This document shows, in pieces, positions 52,064 to 60,426 of a stretch of 64,000 nt of DNA. The notes beneath the pieces were generated by a model. The model was not told where the DNA came from, made no database searches, and was given only the letters and a program-made list of their open reading frames with translations. Position numbers and translations under genes: made by a program. Position 1 is the first letter of the stretch. Every line of letters begins with the position of its first letter. Source of the DNA: Cetobacterium ceti (GTDB lineage: Bacteria > Fusobacteriota > Fusobacteriia > Fusobacteriales > Fusobacteriaceae); NCBI RefSeq assembly GCF_900167275.1, contig NZ_FUWX01000004.1, forward strand, positions 248,001 through 312,000, read 5' to 3'.

Positions 52064-52075
52064 CAAAGGAGAGTT

Positions 52076-53206
52076 ATGGAAATAAGATATTCAAAGGGTA
52101 ATGAAAGGGAAGTATCTGAAAAAATTTGGCTAGAAACTTTTAGAGATAGTGAAGATTATGTAAAGTGGTATATGGAAAACATTCATAGGAATGAAAATAA
52201 TCTTTATATTTTAAAAGGGGAAAAAGTTCTAGGGATGTTATATGAAAATCCATATAATATAAACTATTTAAATGAAAATTTAAGAGGAATATACGTAGTT
52301 GCAGTGTCAATAATCCCAGAGGCAAGAGGAGAGGGAAATCTAAATAGATTAATGGAATATTCTATTAAAAATAATAGAGATAAAGATATAATGTTTTTGC
52401 ATCCTGTAAATGGAAGATTATATAAAAAATATGGATTTGTTTATGGAAGTAATATAGAAATATATACTTGTCTCCTAAAAGATATACCATCCTTTAGAAA
52501 AAAATATAAAGTTTTTACTATTGATAAAAAGAATGATATAAATTATTTAGTAAGATTATATGAAGAAGAGATGAAAAATTATAAATTTTTTGTAAAAAAA
52601 ACTGAAAAAGATTTATTAAATTTATTTTCAGAAACAGAGATAGACAAGGGCTATTCCTATTTAATAAAAGATGAAAATAATAATATAAGAGGATATTTTA
52701 CTTATACTTTTAATAAAAATAATATTTTTGTAAAGGAAATGATATTTCAAGATAAAAAAACATTTGAAAGTATTTTATATCATTTAAAAACTTATGGAGA
52801 TTATTTTGAAAAACTAGAAATAGTTTCTCCTGAAGGAATGAATTTAAATAAATATTTAGAAGATTATACTCTTTTGAAAAAAGAGATTAAACCTCATATT
52901 CAATTTAGAATTTTAAATGTAGAAATATTTTTAAAAAATTTAAAATATAAATTTATAAAAAGTAATTTTATTTTAGAAATAAAAGATAATATTTTAGGAG
53001 ATAGTTTATATAAAATATTTAATGGAGAGATTGAAAAAAATATAAAAGGATCTCCAGATATTTCCCTTACAATTGAAGAGTTTACAGAAATAATTTCTAG
53101 TGATATTTCCTATGATATAATGGAAAAAAAATTAGAAAATAAAAAACTTTTCCTTCTAAAAGATATTTTTATAGAAAGGAAAAGTTTTATAAATCAATTT
53201 TTTTAA
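52076..53206 (+). CDS. Eis-like GNAT acetyltransferase with C-terminal sterol-carrier-like domain
   Basis: 376 residues. First GNAT domain (about 1-140) has the acetyl-CoA loop VVAVSIIPEARGEGNLNRLMEYSI and LHPVNGRLYKKYGF. A second GNAT-like domain covers about 150-275. The last 100 residues resemble the SCP2-like fold of Eis proteins (FILEIKDNILGDSLYKIFNGEIEKNIKGSPDISLTIEEFTEII). Acetylates amines; substrate unknown. Its end overlaps the convergent nitroreductase gene by 4 bases. The ribosome binding site AAAGGAGA may be hidden in a hairpin. Confidence 0.85.
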   Translation: MEIRYSKGNEREVSEKIWLETFRDSEDYVKWYMENIHRNENNLYILKGEKVLGMLYENPYNINYLNENLRGIYVVAVSIIPEARGEGNLNRLMEYSIKNNRDKDIMFLHPVNGRLYKKYGFVYGSNIEIYTCLLKDIPSFRKKYKVFTIDKKNDINYLVRLYEEEMKNYKFFVKKTEKDLLNLFSETEIDKGYSYLIKDENNNIRGYFTYTFNKNNIFVKEMIFQDKKTFESILYHLKTYGDYFEKLEIVSPEGMNLNKYLEDYTLLKKEIKPHIQFRILNVEIFLKNLKYKFIKSNFILEIKDNILGDSLYKIFNGEIEKNIKGSPDISLTIEEFTEIISSDISYDIMEKKLENKKLFLLKDIFIERKSFINQFF

Positions 53207-53781
53207 TAGATTCCAAGGATTAATTTTTTTAATTCTATTTTAGGAACAAAGTTCTCATAGGTTTCAACATTCCTAGAATAGGTTAAATTATTATTTTCAG
53301 GAATAGTAATATGAGATTTATCCTTAGGATAACCAAGGGCAACTAAAAGATTTAAATCATATTTATCCTTAGGTAATTGAAGAATTTCTTCAAGAGCAAT
53401 TTTATTAAAAGCACCAAGGAGACACCCTCCTAATCCTAACTCACAAGCGGATAATAACATACTTTGGGCAGAGATACCAATATCAATTCCTAAAGTGATT
53501 CCTGAGTTAGTTTGAGATTTTTCACTACAAATTAATATATATGCTGCAGGACTTTCATTTAAGGATGGATTCCATTGAAGAGCACCTGCCCATTTTGTAT
53601 GGGAAAAAACATCATTAACTAATTGTTCAGAATTTATTATAATATAACGAAGAGGTTGACTATTTCTAGCTGAACCACAATATCTTGTATTTTCTACAAT
53701 ATTCATAAGAGTTTCTATGGCAATGGCATCTGGAAAAAAAGTTCTATAGGAACGATTTTTAATTAAAAGATCTTTTAACAT
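53203..53781 (-). CDS. Nitroreductase-family flavoprotein
   Basis: 192 residues. FMN-binding Arg/Ser pattern KNRSYRTFFPDAIAIETLMNIVENTRYCGSARNSQPLRYIII, then GIDIGISAQSMLLSACELGLGGCLLGAFN and LLVALGYPKDK. Reduces nitro-aromatics, quinones or other small electrophiles with NAD(P)H; true substrate unknown. AAGGAGGATAT precedes the ATG. Confidence 0.88.
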   Translation of the reverse strand: MLKDLLIKNRSYRTFFPDAIAIETLMNIVENTRYCGSARNSQPLRYIIINSEQLVNDVFSHTKWAGALQWNPSLNESPAAYILICSEKSQTNSGITLGIDIGISAQSMLLSACELGLGGCLLGAFNKIALEEILQLPKDKYDLNLLVALGYPKDKSHITIPENNNLTYSRNVETYENFVPKIELKKLILGIY

Positions 53782-53819
53782 ATGTAATATCCTCCTTAAA
53801 TAATATCTATAATAATTTG

Positions 53820-53848
53820 ATATTATAGGAGAGAAAGTTAAAAGTCAA
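53820..53848 (-). promoter_or_regulatory. Promoter of the nitroreductase gene
   Basis: Leftward TTGACT, then TAATAT after 17 bases (or TATAAT after 15). Confidence 0.5.
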
Positions 53849-53861
53849 TAACATTATTATG

Positions 53862-53890
53862 TGGACATTAAGAAATAGTTAGGATAAAAT
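53862..53890 (+). promoter_or_regulatory. Promoter of the trhA operon
   Basis: TGGACA, 17-base spacer, TAAAAT, 18 bases before the ATG. Confidence 0.5.
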
Positions 53891-53908
53891 AATTAAGGAG
53901 GAATTAAA

Positions 53909-54532
53909 ATGAATTACGATAAATTGGAAGAGTATGTAAACTCAATGACTCATTATGGAGGAGCAGTACTTTCTGTAGTTGGACTTATTATATTAATTCA
54001 TCGTGCAATGGAAACTAAAAGTATTCCAGATATGGTTGGAGTAGTAATATTTGGTTTGGCCTTGATATTGTTATACACAATGTCTGGGACATATCATATA
54101 TTAAATAAGGGTAAGATAAAAAATTTATTTAGAATATTAGACCATTCGGCTATTTATATATTAATTTCAGCATCTTACACTCCGTATTTATTAAGTGCTA
54201 TGGATGGACTTAATAGATGGGTAATATTTGGTATTCAATGGGGGATGACCCTATTAGGAATAGTTTTTAAGATTTTTTATACAGGTAGATTTAAAGCACT
54301 ATCAACTATAATTTATTTAGTGATGGGATGGATGGTTTTATTTGTATTTAAAGATTTAAAAGAAGCGTTGAGTAATTTGTCCATGGGCTATTTAATTGCA
54401 GGTGGAGTCCTATATAGTTTAGGTGTGATATTTTATGCAATGAAAAAAATGAGATTTTCTCATGCAATTTGGCATTTATTTGTAATAGGAGGAAGCTTTT
54501 GTAATTATATGTCTGTGTATTATCTAATTTAA
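53909..54532 (+). CDS. trhA: PAQR-family membrane protein TrhA (hemolysin III)
   Basis: 207 residues with seven membrane helices. Metal-site motifs of the PAQR fold are in place: NSMTHYGGAVLSVVG, YTMSGTYHIL, LDHSAIYILISASYTPYLL and MRFSHAIWHLFVIGGSFCNYM. TrhA proteins affect membrane energetics and fluidity. The response regulator starts 10 bases after its stop, and the acyl-enzyme gene follows, suggesting a membrane-lipid operon. Confidence 0.92.
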   Translation: MNYDKLEEYVNSMTHYGGAVLSVVGLIILIHRAMETKSIPDMVGVVIFGLALILLYTMSGTYHILNKGKIKNLFRILDHSAIYILISASYTPYLLSAMDGLNRWVIFGIQWGMTLLGIVFKIFYTGRFKALSTIIYLVMGWMVLFVFKDLKEALSNLSMGYLIAGGVLYSLGVIFYAMKKMRFSHAIWHLFVIGGSFCNYMSVYYLI

Positions 54533-54542
54533 GGGGAGAAAA

Positions 54543-55211
54543 ATGAAGATACTAATATCACAGGAAGAAATGAACTTATGTAAGTATTTAAAAAAAGGAT
54601 TAAGAGAAGCAGGATTTCAAGTAGAAATTGCTAATGATAATGAAGAGACTAGAGAGTTGATCCAAGAAAATGATTTTGATTTAGTTTTACTTGAGTCTGA
54701 AAGTGAAAATATCAATGGAATTAAACTTATTCAAGAGTTGAAAAAGAGAAATGATGATGTAGGAGTGATATTTTTAAGTGAAAAGGCTGATATCGATTTA
54801 AAAGTTAAAGCTTTAGATAATGGAGGAGACGACTATGTAGTATCTCCATTTAATTTTAGAGAATTAATTGCTAGAATTAGGGCTGTACTTAGAAGAGAAA
54901 CTAGAAATGTAGATAATATTTTAAAAGCTAAGAATTTAACTTTAAATTTATTAAATCGTGAAGTAAAAAGAGATGGAAAAACAATAGAATTAACTTTAAA
55001 AGAGTTTAACCTATTAGAATATTTATTAAGAAACAAGAATTTAGTTTTAACAAGAACTGTAATAAAAGAAAAAGTCTGGAATATAGATTTTTTAAATGAT
55101 ACTAATATTGTAGATGTGTATATTACCCATTTAAGGGATAAGATGGATAAAGGTTTTTCTGAAAAACTTATACATACTGTAAGAGGTGTAGGATACATAT
55201 TGAAGGATTAG
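54543..55211 (+). CDS. OmpR-family response regulator lacking the phosphoacceptor Asp
   Basis: 222 residues. Receiver domain 1-115 and winged-helix DNA-binding domain 125-222 (NREVKRDGKTIELTLKEFNLLEYLLRNKNLVLTRTVIKEKVW, DVYITHLRDKMDKG, IHTVRGVGYIL). The receiver keeps the acidic pair (EE at 8-9), but the phosphorylated Asp is Glu51 (LVLLESES) and the conserved Lys of KPF is Ser101 (VVSPF). It therefore probably works without phosphorylation, or is locked in one state, since Glu can mimic phospho-Asp. No histidine kinase gene lies nearby. It sits between trhA and an acyl-activating enzyme gene. Confidence 0.92.
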   Translation: MKILISQEEMNLCKYLKKGLREAGFQVEIANDNEETRELIQENDFDLVLLESESENINGIKLIQELKKRNDDVGVIFLSEKADIDLKVKALDNGGDDYVVSPFNFRELIARIRAVLRRETRNVDNILKAKNLTLNLLNREVKRDGKTIELTLKEFNLLEYLLRNKNLVLTRTVIKEKVWNIDFLNDTNIVDVYITHLRDKMDKGFSEKLIHTVRGVGYILKD

Positions 55212-55229
55212 TTTTATTTGGGAGGGAAC

Positions 55230-57728
55230 ATGGATTTTATATTTGATCGTAATAAAACTGCGGTTATTTTTAAGGAAAAGGAGTATACCTATAGGGATTT
55301 AATTGAAAAGGCGAAATTATATGGGTCAAAATTGACTATAGATAAGGGCGACTTTGTTGTAATTTTTTCTGAAAATAGACCTGAATTTATGGCAGGGATA
55401 TTAGGTATATGGGAGAAAAAGGGAGTATCAGTTAATATTGATAGTTCATATGATCCTGAACAGGTGGCTTATGTTTTAAGGGATTGTAACCCAAAGTATA
55501 TGTTTGTATCGGAAAAAAATTATAAAAGAGCACAGGAGGGAAAAGCTTTAGCAAATTCTTCAGTAATTCTTTTAAAATTTGAAGATATACTTATGGATGA
55601 GGATTTTAAAATAGATGAGTACACAATAAAGGCTCCTGAAAAGGATGAAGTAGCAGTGATGCTTTATACATCTGGAACAACAGGGAATCCAAAGGGAGTT
55701 ATGTTAACATTTGATAATTTAATGTGTAATATTGAAGCTATAAAAAATATAGATTTAATAACTGAAAGTGATAGACTTTTAGCTTTATTACCATTTTATC
55801 ATGTATTACCACTTACAACTACAATACTTATGCCACTTTATTTTGGATGTTTAGTTGTAATTTTAGATGAGCTTTCATCAGAAGCTATAAAATATAATTT
55901 AAAAAAATATGAAATTACTGTTTTAATAGGAGTACCAAGAGTTTGGGAAATGTTCCATAAGGGTATTATGGGAAAAATTAACAGTAATGGTATGGCTAAA
56001 AAACTATTTACCCTTTGTGAAAAATTAAAAATCAAAGGATTGAATAAAATTGTATTTAAAAAGGTTCAAGAGGGATTTGGAGGTCATATTAGAATATTTG
56101 TTTCTGGTGGAGCAAAACTAGATGAAACTATTTTAAATGATTTTACAACTTTAGGGTTTACTGTAATGGAAGGATATGGACTAACAGAAACAGCTCCTAT
56201 TATAGCTTTTAATAGACCTGATAATATTTGCCCAGGAACTGTAGGAGAGCCTATACCAGGAATATCTGTGAAAATAGCAGATGATGGAGAGATTCTAGTT
56301 AAAGGTAGAAATGTAATGAAAGGTTATTATAATTTACCAGAAGCTACAGAAAGTGCCATAGATGAAAAGGGATGGTTCCATACGGGAGATTTAGGTCAAA
56401 TGGAAGGACCAGCTTTAAAAATAATAGGTAGAAAAAAAGAGATGATAGTTTTATCTAATGGTAAAAATATAAATCCTGTGGATATAGAAAATGAGATTTT
56501 ACAAGGAACAGATTTAATAGAGGAGTTAGCAGTAACAGATTATGATAATCATTTAGTTGCTATAGTATATCCTAAATTTGATTTAATAGAGGAAAGAGGA
56601 ATATCAAATATAAAGGAAGCACTAAAATGGGAAATTATAGATAAGTATAATGTTACAGCTCCTAAATATAGAAAAATATTAGATATTAAAATTGTAAAAG
56701 AGGAATTACCAAAAACAAAATTAGGTAAGCTTAGAAGATTTATGTTAAAAGATCTTTTAGATGGAGAAACTTTAGGTAAAGATTCTATGGAAAAACCTAA
56801 AGAAAATGAAAATATTGAACCAATTAAAGAACCTAAAAGTGAAGAATATATAAGAGTTAAGGAATATATTAAGAAATCCCATGATGTGGAAGTATATCCT
56901 AGTGCTCATATAGAACTGGATTTAGGATTAGATTCTTTAGATATAGTTGAGCTTATTTCTTTTGTGGAAAGTACATTTGGTGTAGAGATACATGAGGAAG
57001 ATTTTGCAAAGATAAAAACTGTGGATCAACTTTGTAACTTTATAAAAGATCATGGTGGAGATTATAATGGCCAAGAGATAAATTGGAAAAAAATATTTGA
57101 TGAAGATATAGATTACAAAATGCCAGGAAAACCATGGGCTGGAAAAATAGTAAGAGGAATTTTAGCTCCTATTTTTAAATACTATTTTGGCCTTTCTAAA
57201 AAGGGATTAAATAATCTTGAAAAAGGTCCTGTTATCTATGCAGGAAATCATCAAAGTTTCTTAGATGCCTTTGGATTTAGCCAACTTCTTAGTAGTAAAA
57301 TGCTAGATGATACATATTATTTAGCAGTGGCTACACATTTTGAAAGTAAAACAAGAGCATATTTTGCAGAACATGGGAATATTTTATTAATAGATATAAA
57401 TAAAAACTTAAAGGAAACTTTACAAATTTGTGCTAAGGTTTTAAAAAGTGGAAAAAATCTTGTTATATTCCCAGAGGGAGCAAGAACAAGAGATGGAGAG
57501 TTACAGGAATTTAAAAAGGCTTTTGCTATTTTATCAAAGGAATTGAATATTCCAGTGGTGCCTTTTGGAATAAAAGGAGCCTATGAGCTTATGCCATTTG
57601 GACAATCTATGCCGAAAAAGGGTAAAATTACAATGGAAGTATTTGAAAAAATATCTCCAGAGAATTTAACTGTAGAAGAAATAGTAGATAAAACAAGAAA
57701 TGAAATATTAGACTGGTTAAATAAATAA
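55230..57728 (+). CDS. Three-domain acyl-activating enzyme / acyl carrier / PlsC acyltransferase (copy 1)
   Basis: 832 residues. Residues 1-500: AMP-forming acyl synthetase (YTSGTTGNPKGV at 146-157, GYGLTETAPII, GWFHTGDLG, GRKKEMIVLSNGKNINP, KTKLGKLRR). Residues about 535-610: acyl carrier domain with phosphopantetheine Ser569 in LGLDSLDIVE. Residues about 625-832: PlsC-type acyltransferase with H-x4-D at 674-679 (GNHQSFLD) and FPEGARTRDG at 748. It can in principle activate a fatty acid, hold it on its own carrier and pass it to a lysophospholipid or glycerol phosphate. E. coli Aas has the acyltransferase first and no carrier. ATG at 55230 behind GGGAGGGAAC. Third gene of the trhA operon. 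Confidence 0.9.
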   Translation: MDFIFDRNKTAVIFKEKEYTYRDLIEKAKLYGSKLTIDKGDFVVIFSENRPEFMAGILGIWEKKGVSVNIDSSYDPEQVAYVLRDCNPKYMFVSEKNYKRAQEGKALANSSVILLKFEDILMDEDFKIDEYTIKAPEKDEVAVMLYTSGTTGNPKGVMLTFDNLMCNIEAIKNIDLITESDRLLALLPFYHVLPLTTTILMPLYFGCLVVILDELSSEAIKYNLKKYEITVLIGVPRVWEMFHKGIMGKINSNGMAKKLFTLCEKLKIKGLNKIVFKKVQEGFGGHIRIFVSGGAKLDETILNDFTTLGFTVMEGYGLTETAPIIAFNRPDNICPGTVGEPIPGISVKIADDGEILVKGRNVMKGYYNLPEATESAIDEKGWFHTGDLGQMEGPALKIIGRKKEMIVLSNGKNINPVDIENEILQGTDLIEELAVTDYDNHLVAIVYPKFDLIEERGISNIKEALKWEIIDKYNVTAPKYRKILDIKIVKEELPKTKLGKLRRFMLKDLLDGETLGKDSMEKPKENENIEPIKEPKSEEYIRVKEYIKKSHDVEVYPSAHIELDLGLDSLDIVELISFVESTFGVEIHEEDFAKIKTVDQLCNFIKDHGGDYNGQEINWKKIFDEDIDYKMPGKPWAGKIVRGILAPIFKYYFGLSKKGLNNLEKGPVIYAGNHQSFLDAFGFSQLLSSKMLDDTYYLAVATHFESKTRAYFAEHGNILLIDINKNLKETLQICAKVLKSGKNLVIFPEGARTRDGELQEFKKAFAILSKELNIPVVPFGIKGAYELMPFGQSMPKKGKITMEVFEKISPENLTVEEIVDKTRNEILDWLNK

Positions 57729-57749
57729 AACAAGAGATAATTATGAGAG

Positions 57750-57820
57750 GAAGTGACTATAAAATTGAAAAAAAGAATTTATTTCTTATTTCGGTTTGTA
57801 GTCACTTCTTTCTTTTATTT
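57750..57820 (+). terminator. Terminator between the two acyl-enzyme genes
   Basis: GAAGTGACTA (57750-57759) pairs with TAGTCACTTC (57799-57808), and TTTCTTTTATTT follows. The loop of 39 bases is long. Confidence 0.6.
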
Positions 57821-57829
57821 ACCATAACG

Positions 57830-57858
57830 TTGTAAAAAAAATTAACTTGTGCTATAAT
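57830..57858 (+). promoter_or_regulatory. Promoter of the second acyl-enzyme gene
   Basis: TTGTAA, 17-base spacer, TATAAT preceded by TGC (extended -10). Confidence 0.7.
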
Positions 57859-57899
57859 CATATAAAAAACACCTGTAATAAAATAAAAGGGAGGATATT

Positions 57900-60368
57900 T
57901 TGGAATTCATAAGGGATTATAAAAAAACAGCAATAATATACGATGGGAAGGAATATTCCTATTCTGAAATGATTAAAAATGCCAAGGGAGTAGTAAAAAA
58001 TTTAGATATTAAAAAAGAGGATAAGGTTGTTATTTTCATGGAAAATAGACCTGAGCTTTTATATACATTTTTAGGAACATGGGATAAAAATGGAACTTGT
58101 GTATGTTTAGATGGTTCTTTAAATGGAGAGGAATTATCTTACTATTTAAAAGATTGTACACCAAAATATATTTTTACATCGGAAAACAATTATGAGGCAA
58201 GTAAGAAGGCTTTAGATATAAGTGAAATTAATTGTACAATTATAAATGTGGATAAATGTAAGTGGGATTATAATGGAGATGAAGAAACTTTAAAATCTCC
58301 AGAAAGAGAAGATGTAGCACTTATGCTTTATACATCTGGAACAACAGGAAATCCTAAGGGAGTTATGTTAACTTTTGATAATATTTTAGTTAATATAGAG
58401 GGATTAGATAAATATAAAATGTATAAGGATACTGATAGAGTATTAGCACTGTTACCTATGCATCATATTTTTCCACTTTTAGGTTCAGGAATTGTGCCTT
58501 TATCTAAAGGAGCTACAATAGCTTTTGTAAAGGAACTTTCATCTCAAGCTATGGTGGATGCTTTAAATAATTATAAAATAACTATGATGATAGGTGTACC
58601 TAGACTTTGGGAAATGTTACATAAAAAAATTATGGAAAAAATAAATAGTAGTAAGGCTACTAAAAAAATATTTAAATTAAGTGAAAGAGTTAATAATATA
58701 AGTTTTAGTAGAATAATTTTTAAAAAGGTACATAAGGGATTTGGAGGACATATTAGATTTTTCGTATCTGGAGGATCAAAACTAGACCCACAAATTTCAA
58801 GAGACTTTTTAACTTTAGGAATAGATATTTGTGAAGGATATGGATTAACAGAAACAGCTCCTATGATTTCATTTACTCCTATTGGTGCTGTGGTTCCTGG
58901 ATCTGCTGGGAAAATACTTCCTGGGGTAACGGTGAAAATTGGGGATGATGGAGAGATATTAGTTAAAGGTAGAAATGTAATGAAGGGTTATTACAATAGA
59001 CCTGAAGCTACAGCTGAGGTTATAGATAATGAGGGATGGTTTCATACCGGGGATTTAGGTCACCTAAGTGGAGAATATCTATTTGTTACAGGTAGAAAAA
59101 AAGAGATGATAGTTTTATCTAATGGGAAAAATATAAATCCAATAGAGATTGAACAGTGGATAAGTTCTAGAACTAATTTAGTAGAAGAAATAGCAGTACT
59201 AGAGTATGAGGGATTGTTAACTGCTGTAATTTATCCTAACTTCCAAAAGATTAAGGAGGAGGGAGTAACAAATATTGGAGAAACTCTAAAGTGGGGAGTT
59301 GTGGATAAGTATAATAATGGAGCTCCTAACTATAGAAAAATTTTAGATATTAGAATTGTTCAAGAGGAACTGCCAAAAACTAAAATAGGAAAAATAAGAA
59401 GATTTATGATTCCTGATATGTTGAAAAATAAAAAAGTTGAAGATGTAGAAGTTAAGGAACCTGATTTTGAAGAGTATGGAATTGTAAGAGATTATTTAAA
59501 AGAAGCAAAGGGAAAGGAAATAACACCTTCTGCTCACTTAGAACTTGATTTAGGATTAGATTCTTTAGATATGGTTGAGTTTGTTGCCTTTGTAGAAGCT
59601 ACTTTTGGAGTGAGATTAAGTGAAAATGATTTAGCTACAAATTCCACTGTGGAAAAAATAGCTGAGTATATAAAGGAACATTCAAGTGGAATAGAGCTTA
59701 CAAATACAAATTGGAGTGAGATTTTACAACAGGATGAGAGAAAATTCCTTCCAAAATCAAATACAATTGGAAAAATAATAAGAACATTATTTAAAATACC
59801 ATTTAATACATATATAAAAATTAAAAAATCAGGGATTGAAAATATTCCTAAAAATAAAGCGGTTATATTTGTAGGAAATCATCAAAGTTTCCTAGATGGA
59901 TTTATTTTTAATGAGGCTGTACCTAGTGATATTCAAAATAAAAGTTTATATTTAGCTAAAATAGCTCACTTTAAAAAGGGGCTTATGAAAACTTTAGGTG
60001 AAAATTCAAATTTAGTTTTAGTAGATATAAATAAAAAACTTTCTGAAACTTTACAGTGTTTAGCTACAGGAATTAGAGATGGGAAAAATATAGTAATATT
60101 TCCAGAGGGTGTAAGAAGTAGAGATGGAAAAATGAGAGAGTTTAAGAAAACTTTTGCCATAGTTGCTAAGGAGACAAATACAGAGGTTGTTCCATTTGGA
60201 ATTAGAGGAGCCTATGAATTATATCCAGCAAATGCTAAACGTCCTCGTGGAGGAGAGGTTGAGATTAAATTCTTTGAACCAATTAAAACGGAAAACTTAT
60301 CCTATGATGAAATTATAAATAAATCTAGAAGTGTAATTGAAAAATGGGTTGAAAAAGGGAATTTTTAA
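57900..60368 (+). CDS. Three-domain acyl-activating enzyme / acyl carrier / PlsC acyltransferase (copy 2)
   Basis: 822 residues, same domain order as copy 1 and clearly a paralogue: AMP-binding motif YTSGTTGNPKGV at 144-155, GYGLTETAPMISF, GRKKEMIVLSNGKNINP, carrier Ser555 in LGLDSLDMVEF, PlsC H-x4-D at 661-666 (GNHQSFLD), FPEGVRSRDG. The domains match along their length, so it is a tandem duplication that has diverged. TTG start at 57900 after GGGAGG. It has its own promoter and terminator, so the two copies can be expressed separately. Different fatty acid or acceptor preference is an inference. Confidence 0.9.
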   Translation: MEFIRDYKKTAIIYDGKEYSYSEMIKNAKGVVKNLDIKKEDKVVIFMENRPELLYTFLGTWDKNGTCVCLDGSLNGEELSYYLKDCTPKYIFTSENNYEASKKALDISEINCTIINVDKCKWDYNGDEETLKSPEREDVALMLYTSGTTGNPKGVMLTFDNILVNIEGLDKYKMYKDTDRVLALLPMHHIFPLLGSGIVPLSKGATIAFVKELSSQAMVDALNNYKITMMIGVPRLWEMLHKKIMEKINSSKATKKIFKLSERVNNISFSRIIFKKVHKGFGGHIRFFVSGGSKLDPQISRDFLTLGIDICEGYGLTETAPMISFTPIGAVVPGSAGKILPGVTVKIGDDGEILVKGRNVMKGYYNRPEATAEVIDNEGWFHTGDLGHLSGEYLFVTGRKKEMIVLSNGKNINPIEIEQWISSRTNLVEEIAVLEYEGLLTAVIYPNFQKIKEEGVTNIGETLKWGVVDKYNNGAPNYRKILDIRIVQEELPKTKIGKIRRFMIPDMLKNKKVEDVEVKEPDFEEYGIVRDYLKEAKGKEITPSAHLELDLGLDSLDMVEFVAFVEATFGVRLSENDLATNSTVEKIAEYIKEHSSGIELTNTNWSEILQQDERKFLPKSNTIGKIIRTLFKIPFNTYIKIKKSGIENIPKNKAVIFVGNHQSFLDGFIFNEAVPSDIQNKSLYLAKIAHFKKGLMKTLGENSNLVLVDINKKLSETLQCLATGIRDGKNIVIFPEGVRSRDGKMREFKKTFAIVAKETNTEVVPFGIRGAYELYPANAKRPRGGEVEIKFFEPIKTENLSYDEIINKSRSVIEKWVEKGNF

Positions 60369-60375
60369 TGAAATT

Positions 60376-60410
60376 TGTGTGGTAGATTTTACTACCACAC
60401 ATTTTTATTT
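60376..60410 (+). terminator. Terminator of the second acyl-enzyme gene
   Basis: TGTGTGGTAG pairs with CTACCACACA around about six bases, followed by TTTTTATTTG. Confidence 0.9.
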
Positions 60411-60426
60411 GTTTGTATTCTATAAA

